Source: Methyloradius palustris
GTDB lineage: Bacteria; Pseudomonadota; Gammaproteobacteria; Burkholderiales; Methylophilaceae
Assembly: GCF_019703875.1 (NCBI RefSeq)
Contig: NZ_AP024110.1
Span: forward strand, 1,550,001 to 1,614,000
Length of the DNA: 64,000 nucleotides
Reading direction: 5' to 3'
Part shown: positions 8,839 to 17,557 of the stretch, in pieces
How positions within the stretch are numbered: position 1 is the first letter of the stretch
Layout of the letters: each line of letters starts with the position of its first letter
Program-made: the position numbers and the translations under genes
Notes under the pieces: generated by a model
The model's database searches: none
Told to the model about the DNA's origin: nothing
The model's input: the letters and a program-made list of their open reading frames with translations, nothing else

Positions 8839-11520
8839 ATGAAACGCATGTTATTTAATGCAACGCAATCTGAAGAGTTGCGCGTTGCCATTGTCGATGG
8901 ACAAAAACTGATTGACCTTGATATTGAATCCGCTGGTAAAGAACAGCGCAAAAGCAATATCTACAAAGGCATCATCACCCGTATTGAACCCTCCCTTGAA
9001 GCCGCATTCGTTAACTACGGCACTGATAGACACGGATTTTTGCCATTTAAAGAAGTGGCTCGCGCCTACTTTTTAAATAATGTAGATGGTGGCCGCGCCC
9101 GTATTCAGGACGTATTAAAAGAAGGCCAGGAACTCATTGTTCAGGTTGATAAAGATGAACGCGGCAATAAAGGCGCAGCGCTCACCACTTTTATCTCACT
9201 GGCTGGCCGCTATCTAGTCCTGATGCCAAATAACCCTCGTGGTGGTGGTGTTTCACGTCGTATCGAAGGTGAAGATCGCAATGAATTGCGCGATGTCATG
9301 GCGCAACTTGAAGTACCTAACGGCATGAGCATCATTGCCCGTACCGCAGGTATTGGCCGCAACTTTGAAGAACTGCAATGGGATTTAAATTACCTGTTGC
9401 AACTGTGGACTGCGATTGAAGGTGCATCCACCATGCAAAGCGGCCCTTTCCTGATCTATCAGGAAGGCAGCTTGGTGATTCGCGCTATCCGCGACTACTT
9501 CCAGCCTGATATTGGCGAAATCCTGATTGATACGCCTGATATTCACGAACAAGCCATTCAGTTCATGAATCACGTGATGCCTGGCAATGTGCCACGCGTC
9601 AAACTCTATAGCGATGAAATTCCATTATTCTCACGCTTCCAGATTGAGCACCAGATCGAAACTGCATTCTCTCGTGAAGTACGCTTACCTTCTGGCGGTG
9701 CCATTGTGATTGACCATACTGAAGCCCTGGTTTCAGTGGACGTTAACTCAGGCCGCTCTACCAAGGGTGCCGATATTGAGCAAACTGCGTTCAATACCAA
9801 CCTTGAAGCCGCGGAAGAAGTCGCTCGCCAGTTACGTTTGCGTGACTTGGGTGGTTTGGTTGTCATCGACTTTATTGACATGGAAAACCAGCGCAACCAG
9901 CGTGATGTTGAAAATCGCCTACGTGACGCCCTGCATTACGACCGTGCACGTGTACAAACCGGCAAGATTTCACGCTTTGGTCTATTAGAGCTGTCACGTC
10001 AGCGCTTACGCCCTAGCTTGGGTGAATCTAACCATATTCCATGTCCGCGCTGCCATGGGACTGGTCATATCCGCGGCATAGAATCTACAGCCCTGCACAT
10101 TTTGCGCATTACGCAAGAAGAAGCCATGAAAGAAAACAGCGCCATCATTCAGGTTCAATTGCCTGTTGAGGCTGCGACTTTCCTGCTGAATGAAAAACGT
10201 GCGGATATCCATAAGATTGAAGAACGTATGGGCGTACAAGTGGTGTTGATCCCTAATATCCACATGGAAACGCCTAACTACAATATCGTGCGCATTCGCC
10301 ATGATGACGTGACGGAAGAAACCTCACGCGCCAGCTACGAAATGGTTGAGCTACCAAGCGAAACTGAAGAAACTGCTGCCAACAAGCAAGAAGCTAAACC
10401 AGTGCGTGTTGAAGCTGCTGTTAAAGGTATTACACCTGCATCTCCTGCGCCAACTATTGCTGAAAAAATCATTCCGGCAGTGTCACTCTTCGCCCGTATC
10501 AAGAACTGGTTTGGTACTACACCAGCTACCGTTGAAGAAACACAGGCTGAAACTAATAGAACACGTGACGCCAACCGCAACAACAGAGGTGGCCGCAATA
10601 ACCGCAATAACCGCAATGGCCGCAGTAACGAGCGCACTGGTAATGATCGTAATGGTGCTGAACGTACTAATGCTGACCGCGCACCAAACCAACGGCCTGC
10701 TGCGGATCGCCCAGAGCGCAATGCGGGGAATCAAGACAGAAACCAGCAACGCAACCAGGAACCGCGCCAGAATCAGAACCCACGTTCTGAAAACCAGCGC
10801 CCTGAAAGAGTTGAGCGTGAAAAAGCGCCACAGAATGCTCAAGCTAACGTGCAAACGCCCGCACCTACTGAGTCAGGTGAGCAGCCTCAACAACAAACAC
10901 GTTCTGGACGTCGTGGTCGTAATGGTCGTCGTGATCGCACACCACGTCCTGAAAACCAGCAGCGTGATAGTCAGACGCAAATGGCCTTTGAACCAAATGC
11001 CATTGAAGCTCCAAATGTCGTTGAAGCTGCTGCACCTACGACTGTTGCGAATTCAGTGCCTGAGTATCAAGGTAATGTAGAAGCCGTACTGAATACCATT
11101 ACGCAAGATAACAATATTGTTGAGACCAAGGTTTCTGAAGTGACAATCGTTGAAACTCCTGTAACTCAGGCGAAAGTCGATGCGGGCACTAATGATGTAG
11201 CTTCAAAAAGTACAACCGCAGAAAAATCAGAACCAGCGATTGCAATTGAAGCAGATCAGGCCGAAGCAACTAATGCTGATGAAAAATCAGATAAGAAGCC
11301 ACGTAATCCGCGCCGTCGCAAGCCTGCTCAGGCCAAACCAGTTGACCTTGCCGCAAGTGGCTTGCAATTGGTAGAAACCAAAGCTGATAACATTCAAGTC
11401 ACTGCGGCTCCAGTAGCGCAAGAGACAGCGAAAAAACCACGTAAATCAGCAGCATGGCAACAAAAAGCTGCTGAAGGCAGCCAGGATGAGCCATTGGTGA
11501 TTGTACAAACACAGAAGTAA
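8839..11520 (+). CDS. rne: Ribonuclease E
   Basis: Essential endoribonuclease for mRNA turnover and rRNA/tRNA processing, and scaffold of the degradosome. The catalytic half runs from an S1 domain (about residues 35-125) through the DNase I-like site with metal-binding D301 (VDVNSG) and D344 (VIDFIDM) to the zinc link C402PRC405. From about residue 560 the protein is low-complexity: Asn/Arg-rich (roughly 575-720, with RNNRNNRNGRS-like repeats), then Ala/Glu/Thr-rich. This is the expected unstructured scaffold and RNA-binding tail. The 893-residue length is usual for betaproteobacteria. It begins after a long leader and ends before a strong terminator. Confidence 0.97.
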   Translation: MKRMLFNATQSEELRVAIVDGQKLIDLDIESAGKEQRKSNIYKGIITRIEPSLEAAFVNYGTDRHGFLPFKEVARAYFLNNVDGGRARIQDVLKEGQELIVQVDKDERGNKGAALTTFISLAGRYLVLMPNNPRGGGVSRRIEGEDRNELRDVMAQLEVPNGMSIIARTAGIGRNFEELQWDLNYLLQLWTAIEGASTMQSGPFLIYQEGSLVIRAIRDYFQPDIGEILIDTPDIHEQAIQFMNHVMPGNVPRVKLYSDEIPLFSRFQIEHQIETAFSREVRLPSGGAIVIDHTEALVSVDVNSGRSTKGADIEQTAFNTNLEAAEEVARQLRLRDLGGLVVIDFIDMENQRNQRDVENRLRDALHYDRARVQTGKISRFGLLELSRQRLRPSLGESNHIPCPRCHGTGHIRGIESTALHILRITQEEAMKENSAIIQVQLPVEAATFLLNEKRADIHKIEERMGVQVVLIPNIHMETPNYNIVRIRHDDVTEETSRASYEMVELPSETEETAANKQEAKPVRVEAAVKGITPASPAPTIAEKIIPAVSLFARIKNWFGTTPATVEETQAETNRTRDANRNNRGGRNNRNNRNGRSNERTGNDRNGAERTNADRAPNQRPAADRPERNAGNQDRNQQRNQEPRQNQNPRSENQRPERVEREKAPQNAQANVQTPAPTESGEQPQQQTRSGRRGRNGRRDRTPRPENQQRDSQTQMAFEPNAIEAPNVVEAAAPTTVANSVPEYQGNVEAVLNTITQDNNIVETKVSEVTIVETPVTQAKVDAGTNDVASKSTTAEKSEPAIAIEADQAEATNADEKSDKKPRNPRRRKPAQAKPVDLAASGLQLVETKADNIQVTAAPVAQETAKKPRKSAAWQQKAAEGSQDEPLVIVQTQK

Positions 11521-11545
11521 GGTAGTGTAATAATAGCAAGAAGAA

Positions 11546-11578
11546 CAAAAGCCCTAGTTACCTAGGGCTTTTGTTTTT
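11546..11578 (+). terminator. Intrinsic terminator of rne
   Basis: A perfect stem with arms CAAAAGCCCTAG and CTAGGGCTTTTG and a TTAC loop is followed by TTTTTG. It lies 25 bp after the rne stop codon and overlaps the extreme 5' end of the open frame of recQ, which argues against the most upstream recQ start. Confidence 0.9.
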
Positions 11579-11627
11579 GATAACTGTGTCAATGGATTAC
11601 AACAACATAAGATCAAACCATTCAAAC

Positions 11628-13463
11628 ATGCAAAAAGAATTCATCTTGACCGAAGCGCTAACAACCTTACACAAGGTATTTGGTTACAGTGAGTTTCGCG
11701 GCAAGCAGCAAGCTGTAGTCGAGCATGTTTGCTCGGGTGGTGATGCATTGGTATTGATGCCTACAGGCGGCGGTAAATCTTTATGCTATCAGCTACCTGC
11801 CCTATTGCGTGATGGCTTGGCCATTGTAGTTTCCCCCCTCATAGCCCTGATGCAAAACCAGGTAGAGGCCTTGCAGCAACTAGGTATTGAAGCCGCTTAT
11901 CTAAACTCGAGCCTGAATGCAGAAGAAACCCAGCGCATAACTTCGCAGGTGCTTGCAGGCCAGACCAAGATTTTATATGTGGCGCCTGAGCGCTTGATGG
12001 TTAATAGCTTTTTAAGCCTGTTACAGCAAGTCGATACTCATGTGCGCCTCGCGCTGTTTGCTATTGATGAGGCCCATTGCGTATCGCAATGGGGGCATGA
12101 TTTTCGGCCTGAATATCGCCAGCTCACTATCCTGCATGATCGGTTTCCGCATGTGCCACGCATCGCCCTAACAGCCACAGCAGATGCGCCTACCCGTGCA
12201 GAGATTGTAGAGCAGTTATCGCTCGAAAATGCAGAGCAGTTCGTTTCCAGTTTTGACCGTCCCAATATTCGATACCGCATCACCCAGAAAAACAATGCAC
12301 GGCAACAGTTACTGCATTTTCTTGAAACAGAACATTCTGATGATGCGGGTATCGTCTATTGCCTGTCACGTAAAAAAGTAGAAGAGACTGCAGCCTGGCT
12401 GAAAGACCAAGGCTGGAAAGCCCTGCCCTATCACGCAGGCCTCGATAGCAAAATACGTGAAGCCAACCAGCGCAAGTTTTTGCAGGAGGAAGGCGTCGTT
12501 ATGGTTGCGACCGTAGCTTTCGGCATGGGCATAGATAAACCTAACGTGCGCTTCGTGGCGCATCTCGACATACCTAAAAGTATGGAAGGCTATTATCAGG
12601 AGACGGGGCGTGCTGGGCGTGATGGCTTGGGTGCCAATGCGTGGATGACCTATGGATTAGGCGATGTAGTCTCCATGCGCCAGATGCTGGATTCTGGCGA
12701 TGCGCCAGAAGAACGCAAACGCGTAGAACGACAAAAGCTTGATGCCCTACTTGGCTTCTGCGAATCCACTAGCTGTCGCCACCAGACCTTGTTACGTTAT
12801 TTCGGCGAGGAGCATCCTGGTGATTGTGGTCAATGCGATAACTGCCTGACCCCTGTGGATACTTGGGACGCCACACAAGCCTCACAAATGGCGCTCTCTT
12901 GCGTGTATCGCACAGGACAACGCTTTGGCGTAGTGCATTTAATTGATGTGTTACTTGGCAAGAACACGCCAAGAATTGAGCAATTCGGCCATCAGCAACT
13001 GAGCACGTTTGGTATAGGCAAGGCTTTAACTCAAACTCAGTGGAGCAGCATCTTTCGGCAATTGGTCGCAGTTGGATTTCTTGAATCAGACATTACGTCT
13101 TATGGGGGACTAAAGCTGACCGAATTAGCAAAACCAGTATTGCGCAGCGAGCAGGAAGTCTGGTTAAGACGAGATGTTGAAGTTACCCAAAGAAAAACCA
13201 GCAAGGCCGAGCGTGCGTCACGCAGCAAAGAAGCTTACGCAGGCGCTAATGAAGATCCACTGTGGCAAGCACTCAAAGATAAAAGAATGGAGCTGGCAAA
13301 AGAGCAAGGCGTGCCTCCTTACCTGATTTTCCATGATAGTACCTTACTGGAAATACTAAACCAGAAACCACAAACGCTGGACGATCTGGCAAAGATCAGT
13401 GGTGTTGGTCAGGCTAAATTACTGCGGTATGGAGATGCATTTCTAGAGGTACTGGCAGATTAG
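11628..13463 (+). CDS. recQ: ATP-dependent DNA helicase RecQ
   Basis: 3'-5' superfamily 2 helicase of recombination and repair. Seen in order: Walker A (PTGGGKSLCYQ), DEAH box (AIDEAHCVSQWGHDFRPEY), helicase C domain with TGRAGRDG, the RQC zinc-binding cysteines (SCRHQ...GDCGQCDNC), a winged-helix region, and a C-terminal HRDC domain (last 75 residues). The frame is open from TTG 11571, but that codon lies in the rne terminator. ATG 11628 places the FGYSEF motif at the usual distance from the N-terminus (611 residues); ATG 11592 is the alternative. Ribosome sites are weak for both. Confidence 0.95.
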   Translation: MQKEFILTEALTTLHKVFGYSEFRGKQQAVVEHVCSGGDALVLMPTGGGKSLCYQLPALLRDGLAIVVSPLIALMQNQVEALQQLGIEAAYLNSSLNAEETQRITSQVLAGQTKILYVAPERLMVNSFLSLLQQVDTHVRLALFAIDEAHCVSQWGHDFRPEYRQLTILHDRFPHVPRIALTATADAPTRAEIVEQLSLENAEQFVSSFDRPNIRYRITQKNNARQQLLHFLETEHSDDAGIVYCLSRKKVEETAAWLKDQGWKALPYHAGLDSKIREANQRKFLQEEGVVMVATVAFGMGIDKPNVRFVAHLDIPKSMEGYYQETGRAGRDGLGANAWMTYGLGDVVSMRQMLDSGDAPEERKRVERQKLDALLGFCESTSCRHQTLLRYFGEEHPGDCGQCDNCLTPVDTWDATQASQMALSCVYRTGQRFGVVHLIDVLLGKNTPRIEQFGHQQLSTFGIGKALTQTQWSSIFRQLVAVGFLESDITSYGGLKLTELAKPVLRSEQEVWLRRDVEVTQRKTSKAERASRSKEAYAGANEDPLWQALKDKRMELAKEQGVPPYLIFHDSTLLEILNQKPQTLDDLAKISGVGQAKLLRYGDAFLEVLAD

Positions 13464-13489
13464 GCAATATTAAAAAATTGCTAGTCACT

Positions 13490-13532
13490 TACTAAAACTT
13501 GGTTGATAAATGCGAGGCATGTATCAACCAAA
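13490..13532 (-). terminator. Intrinsic terminator of azurin gene
   Basis: Perfect 10-bp arms TTGGTTGATA and TATCAACCAA (13499-13531) enclose a smaller ATGC/GCAT pairing. On the minus strand the hairpin is followed by GTTTTAG, so it can end azurin transcription. It lies between the convergent recQ and azurin genes. Confidence 0.65.
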
Positions 13533-13543
13533 GAGTGACTTGC

Positions 13544-14014
13544 TTAGATCAGTTTGACAAGGCCCTTCATCATCATGGCATGGCCAGGGAAAGCACAGAA
13601 AAACACATAACTGTCTTGCGCATTCAGTTTGCTGGTCGCGAATTTTGTTGTTGTGCTTTCACCACCACCAATAATTTTAGTAGAGGCAATCACACGTGCA
13701 TCGCTAGGCTTCAAATAGTTATTATCTGCACCTGCAGCGCTTCCATCTTCAAGCACACCAGCCTGATCTGCTGCTTTTGCCACCACCACATTATGTCCCA
13801 TGATATTTTTAGCCAATTTGCCTGAATGGCTTAGCTTGATAGTGAACTCTTTACAGCTTTTTTTCACTTCAATCGTTTTGGTGCTGAAAGTCATTGCATC
13901 GGTTGCATCAATCGCAACTTCACAATCTGCCGCTTGAGCCTGTGGGGTAACGATTAGGCCGCCAGCTATAAATGCAGTCACTGCGAGCATAGACATTAAG
14001 ATTTTATGAGCCAT
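13544..14014 (-). CDS. azu: Azurin (periplasmic type 1 copper protein)
   Basis: A small blue-copper electron carrier. A signal peptide of about 28 residues ends at AQA-A, giving a mature protein starting ADCEV, as in Pseudomonas azurin. The copper ligands are H74 (MGHN), C140 (FFCAFPGH), H145 and M149. C31 and C54 should form the usual disulfide. In methylotrophic betaproteobacteria azurins can accept electrons in methylamine or methanol oxidation; no dehydrogenase gene is nearby, so the donor here is unknown. ATG 14014 is chosen over an upstream frame extension because AAAGGAAATAAC precedes it. It is a single-gene unit with a promoter overlapped by a Fur-like box. Confidence 0.95.
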   Translation of the reverse strand: MAHKILMSMLAVTAFIAGGLIVTPQAQAADCEVAIDATDAMTFSTKTIEVKKSCKEFTIKLSHSGKLAKNIMGHNVVVAKAADQAGVLEDGSAAGADNNYLKPSDARVIASTKIIGGGESTTTKFATSKLNAQDSYVFFCAFPGHAMMMKGLVKLI

Positions 14015-14064
14015 GTTATTTCCTTTATATAAACCATTGATATTAATAATCCCAAACCACAAAT

Positions 14065-14083
14065 GGGAATGATTCTCATTATA
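14065..14083 (-). promoter_or_regulatory. Fur-box-like operator at the azurin promoter
   Basis: Read on the minus strand the 19-mer is TATAATGAGAATCATTCCC. It agrees with the classic Fur consensus GATAATGATAATCATTATC at 15 of 19 positions and includes the -10 hexamer, so a bound regulator would block transcription. Confidence 0.65.
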
Positions 14084-14106
14084 TGCAACTGTTATAGTTC
14101 AGGCAA
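14078..14106 (-). promoter_or_regulatory. Sigma-70-type promoter of azurin
   Basis: On the minus strand TTGCCT (-35, 14101-14106) and TATAAT (-10, 14078-14083) are separated by exactly 17 bp. The -10 lies about 65 bp upstream of the azurin ATG. It is one of the best promoter matches in the window. Confidence 0.7.
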
Positions 14107-14141
14107 TATGTATTGTGCTCAAGGAAAATGAAGGATCAGTT

Positions 14142-16178
14142 CTAGGAAATTTCGTCTGGCACATCGGCGCCATAGAACTTAGCTTTAAGTTTTTTAAGCT
14201 GGTCGCGATAATCGGCTGCTTTTTCAAACTCAAGATTCTTGGCACTATCGTGCATGGCTTTTTCTATGCGCTTGATCTCTTTGAGTATCTGCTTCTCGCT
14301 CAACGCTTCGTAGCTGGCTTGGTCTTGTGCGGCTTTGCGTTCACGCTTGGCGTCGTCTATGTCGTACACGCCATCAATAATGTCCTTGATACGCTTAGTC
14401 ACACCGCGCGGCACAATGCCATTGGCTTCATTAAAAGCCATTTGCTTGATGCGCCTGCGAGATGTCTCATCCATAGCAGCTTTCATTGAGCGCGTGATTC
14501 TATTAGCGTAAAAAATCACCTTACCGTTAAGGTTACGTGCCGCACGACCCGATGTTTGAATCAATGAACGCTCTGAACGTAAAAAACCTTCTTTATCGGC
14601 ATCCAGCACAGCAACCAGTGATACCTCTGGAATATCCAAACCTTCGCGTAACAGATTGATACCAACCAGCACATCAAATTCGCCCAAGCGTAAATCGCGA
14701 ATAATCTCCACACGCTCAACCGTATCAATATCAGAATGTAGGTAACGTACTTTCACGCCATGCTCAGAGAGATAATCCGTCAAATCTTCCGCCATTCGCT
14801 TGGTCAGCGTAGTGGCTAACACACGCTCTTTAACAGCTACGCGCAGCTTGATTTCGGACAGCAGATCATCCACCTGCGTATCTGCAGGTTTAACCGTGAT
14901 TTCAGGGTCAACCAAACCAGTTGGTCGGGCAACTTGCTCAACCACTTGCTGCGTATGCGCAGCCTCGTAATCAGCAGGTGTTGCTGAAACGAATATGCAC
15001 TGGCGCATGATCTTTTCAAACTCTTCAAACTTGAGCGGACGATTATCAAGCGCAGATGGCAGGCGGAATCCGTAATCCACCAGGTTTTCTTTACGCGACC
15101 TGTCGCCTTTATACATGCCACCTACTTGCGGCACAGTGACGTGGCTTTCATCGATAATCATCAATGCATTTTCAGGCAAGTAATCAATCAACGTAGGTGG
15201 TGGATCTCCTGGGTTACGGCCTGATAAATGGCGCGAGTAGTTTTCGATACCCTTGCAGAAGCCAATCTCATTCAACATTTCCAAGTCAAATCGTGTGCGC
15301 TGCTCAATACGTTGCGCTTCTACTAGCTTGCCAGTCTTGATATAAAAATCGACACGGTCACGTAGCTCAGCCTTGATCTTTTCCATAGCGCGAATCGTCG
15401 TCTCGCGCGGCGTGACATAGTGGCTGGATGGATAAACCGTATAGCGCTGGATTTTCTGGAAAATCTGCCCTGTCAACGGGTCAAACATGGTCAGCGATTC
15501 GACTTCATCATCAAACAAAGAAATGCGGATGGCTGTCTCAGAGTTTTCAGCTGGGAATACATCAATCACATCGCCACGCACTCGGAATGCGCCACGCGAA
15601 AAATCAAAATCGTTGCGGTCATACTGCATGCCGACCAGCCGCTGAATGATATCGCGTTGCGGAATCTTCTCGCCTTGTGTCAGGTGCAGCACCATGCCGT
15701 GGTAATCAGTCGGGTCGCCAATACCGTAAATGGCCGAAACCGTGGCCACGATAATACTGTCTTCACGCTCCAATAATGCCTTGGTAGCAGAGAGACGCAT
15801 CTGCTCAATATGTTCATTGATGCTGGAATCTTTTTCAATGAACAGATCACGAGAAGGCACATAAGCCTCAGGCTGGTAGTAATCGTAATACGAGACGAAA
15901 TACTCCACCGAATTGTGCGGAAAAAACTCGCGAAACTCTGAATATAACTGTGCAGCCAGCGTTTTATTGGGCGCCATCACAATCGCTGGGCGGCCGATTC
16001 GAGCAATGACATTGGCAATCGTATAAGTCTTACCAGAGCCCGTTACCCCGAGCAAAGTCTGGAATTTCATGCCTTGCTCTATGCCCGCCGTGAGTTTCTC
16101 AATGGCTTGCGGCTGGTCGCCTGCGGGCTGGAATGGTTGATGTAGTTTGTACAGACTATTGGGGAAAGTGACGATCAT
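14142..16178 (-). CDS. uvrB: Excinuclease ABC subunit B
   Basis: Damage-verifying helicase-like subunit of nucleotide excision repair. Visible: Walker A (GVTGSGKTYT), the beta-hairpin motif YYDYYQPEAYVP that clamps DNA, the DESHVTVPQ box, helicase motifs V/VI (INLLREGLDIPEV, QTSGRAARN) and a C-terminal UVR domain that contacts UvrC (ILKEIKRIEKAMHDSAKNLE region). Its 678 residues match the family. It is divergent from the protease gene at 16354 and followed by the separate azurin unit. Confidence 0.97.
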   Translation of the reverse strand: MIVTFPNSLYKLHQPFQPAGDQPQAIEKLTAGIEQGMKFQTLLGVTGSGKTYTIANVIARIGRPAIVMAPNKTLAAQLYSEFREFFPHNSVEYFVSYYDYYQPEAYVPSRDLFIEKDSSINEHIEQMRLSATKALLEREDSIIVATVSAIYGIGDPTDYHGMVLHLTQGEKIPQRDIIQRLVGMQYDRNDFDFSRGAFRVRGDVIDVFPAENSETAIRISLFDDEVESLTMFDPLTGQIFQKIQRYTVYPSSHYVTPRETTIRAMEKIKAELRDRVDFYIKTGKLVEAQRIEQRTRFDLEMLNEIGFCKGIENYSRHLSGRNPGDPPPTLIDYLPENALMIIDESHVTVPQVGGMYKGDRSRKENLVDYGFRLPSALDNRPLKFEEFEKIMRQCIFVSATPADYEAAHTQQVVEQVARPTGLVDPEITVKPADTQVDDLLSEIKLRVAVKERVLATTLTKRMAEDLTDYLSEHGVKVRYLHSDIDTVERVEIIRDLRLGEFDVLVGINLLREGLDIPEVSLVAVLDADKEGFLRSERSLIQTSGRAARNLNGKVIFYANRITRSMKAAMDETSRRRIKQMAFNEANGIVPRGVTKRIKDIIDGVYDIDDAKRERKAAQDQASYEALSEKQILKEIKRIEKAMHDSAKNLEFEKAADYRDQLKKLKAKFYGADVPDEIS

Positions 16179-16353
16179 TCAAAGCCTTTGGATTAAGCAT
16201 TCATTCTAACAGGGCGAGTCGCGAACTTTGCCCATAATTTTAGTGTCTAGGTTAACGTTACATCATAGCTATAAAGCATAGATGGCGGCGCATTGTGCTT
16301 AAGCAAGCAGCTAGCCAACATTATTATAATAATGACTGATTTCGAGGAAAACC

Positions 16354-17382
16354 ATGCGATATTTCATCTTGTTTGTAAGCGTTACTAGCCTGCTTTTATC
16401 TGCCCTGATTCAGCCAGCAATGGCGTTCGAGCAAGATAAATTAATGGGCTCATTTTTCTCTATCGTATTAGTGCGCGGCTATAACACCAATGGTAGCTTG
16501 GCTTATGGGTCGGGCGTGGTGGTTGGTGACAACAAGGTACTCACCAATTGCCACATATTCCGCCAAACCAAAGAGCCTTGGATCTCACGTGGGGATGAAA
16601 CATTTACCATCAGCGGCATTCAGGCTGATCGCAACCATGATTTATGTCTTTTAACCACAGAAGGCTTGCCAACCAAGCCAGTAGAATTAGGCAGTAGCGA
16701 AGGCCTTAAAAAAGGCCAAGAAATCATCGCAATCGGCCATTCTGGCGGCAGCCCTAACCCCATTACTTCAGTTGGCACCATCAAATCCGTTTACCCATTA
16801 GATCATGGCAACATCATCCGCAGCACTGCACGATTTGGCTTGGGGGCAAGTGGAAGTGGCCTGTTTGATAACGAAGGTCATTTAATTGGCATCAATACTT
16901 TCAAAACCATAGGTCATCACTCCTACTTCTATGCCTTACCGATTGACTGGCTTGCCAGCCTGCAAAACCTGCCCATGGAAAAGAACTTTCTGATTGAAGG
17001 CAAAACATTCTGGGAGGCTGAAGAAAGCGATAAACCGTACTTCTTGCAGATTGCTATCCCTGAATTACAAGGCGACTGGGGCAAGCTTGATGAAATTGCC
17101 ACCAAGTGGATTAAAGCAGAACCCAATAGTACCGAAGCCTGGTATGAAATTGGTTTTGCGCAGGAGAATCTTGGGCAGCAAGATGAAGCCATGAAATCTT
17201 ATCAAAAAGCAATAGCCATCAACTCATTGAATAGCGACGCTCTATTCAGGATAGGGATGATTGCCTCGAAAAAAGGCGATCAAAAAGAAGTGAACGCCAT
17301 CAAGCTTGCACTGCAAGATATTGATAAAGATATCGCACAAGAGTTTGACACTGCAATCACCTGCAAAGAGCCCTGCCAATAA
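16354..17382 (+). CDS. Secreted trypsin-like serine protease with C-terminal TPR repeats
   Basis: Predicted exported S1C/DegP-like protease of 342 residues. A signal peptide ends near QPAMA-FEQ (residue 24). The catalytic triad is readable: H67 (LTNCHIF), D96 (RNHDLCLL) and S166 (GLGASGSGLF). No PDZ domain follows; instead residues about 223-315 form at least two TPR units (EPNSTEAWYEIGFAQENLGQ and the next copy). It may therefore be a bound or scaffolded protease rather than a DegP cage. GAGGAAAACC precedes the ATG. Substrate unknown; it stands alone between uvrB and the aminotransferase. Confidence 0.85.
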   Translation: MRYFILFVSVTSLLLSALIQPAMAFEQDKLMGSFFSIVLVRGYNTNGSLAYGSGVVVGDNKVLTNCHIFRQTKEPWISRGDETFTISGIQADRNHDLCLLTTEGLPTKPVELGSSEGLKKGQEIIAIGHSGGSPNPITSVGTIKSVYPLDHGNIIRSTARFGLGASGSGLFDNEGHLIGINTFKTIGHHSYFYALPIDWLASLQNLPMEKNFLIEGKTFWEAEESDKPYFLQIAIPELQGDWGKLDEIATKWIKAEPNSTEAWYEIGFAQENLGQQDEAMKSYQKAIAINSLNSDALFRIGMIASKKGDQKEVNAIKLALQDIDKDIAQEFDTAITCKEPCQ

Positions 17383-17557
17383 GGTTGGATATTGAGCTTA
17401 GTGAATCTTTGGGTTGGCAGATAAGCATCTGGATATTAAGAAAAAACTGCAGTTTTTAGTTTCTTATCAGTGGTTTTGCGCGTAAAATCGCATGTTTTTT
17501 ACCGTACCCTTTGGTTATATAGTCGATATATAGCCAGCCGCCCTAAGGATAGCCATT

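Noticed and set aside
10335..10854. Long antisense ORFs within rne
   Set aside because: Arg/Leu/Ser-rich translations are the expected mirror of the Asn/Arg-rich low-complexity tail of RNase E; no ribosome site or family features.
11571..11627. Most upstream start of recQ (TTG 11571)
   Set aside because: The codon lies within the rne terminator and adds residues absent from the usual RecQ N-terminus.
13499..13825. 108-residue plus-strand ORF
   Set aside because: It is antisense to azurin, whose signal peptide, copper ligands and promoter are clear.
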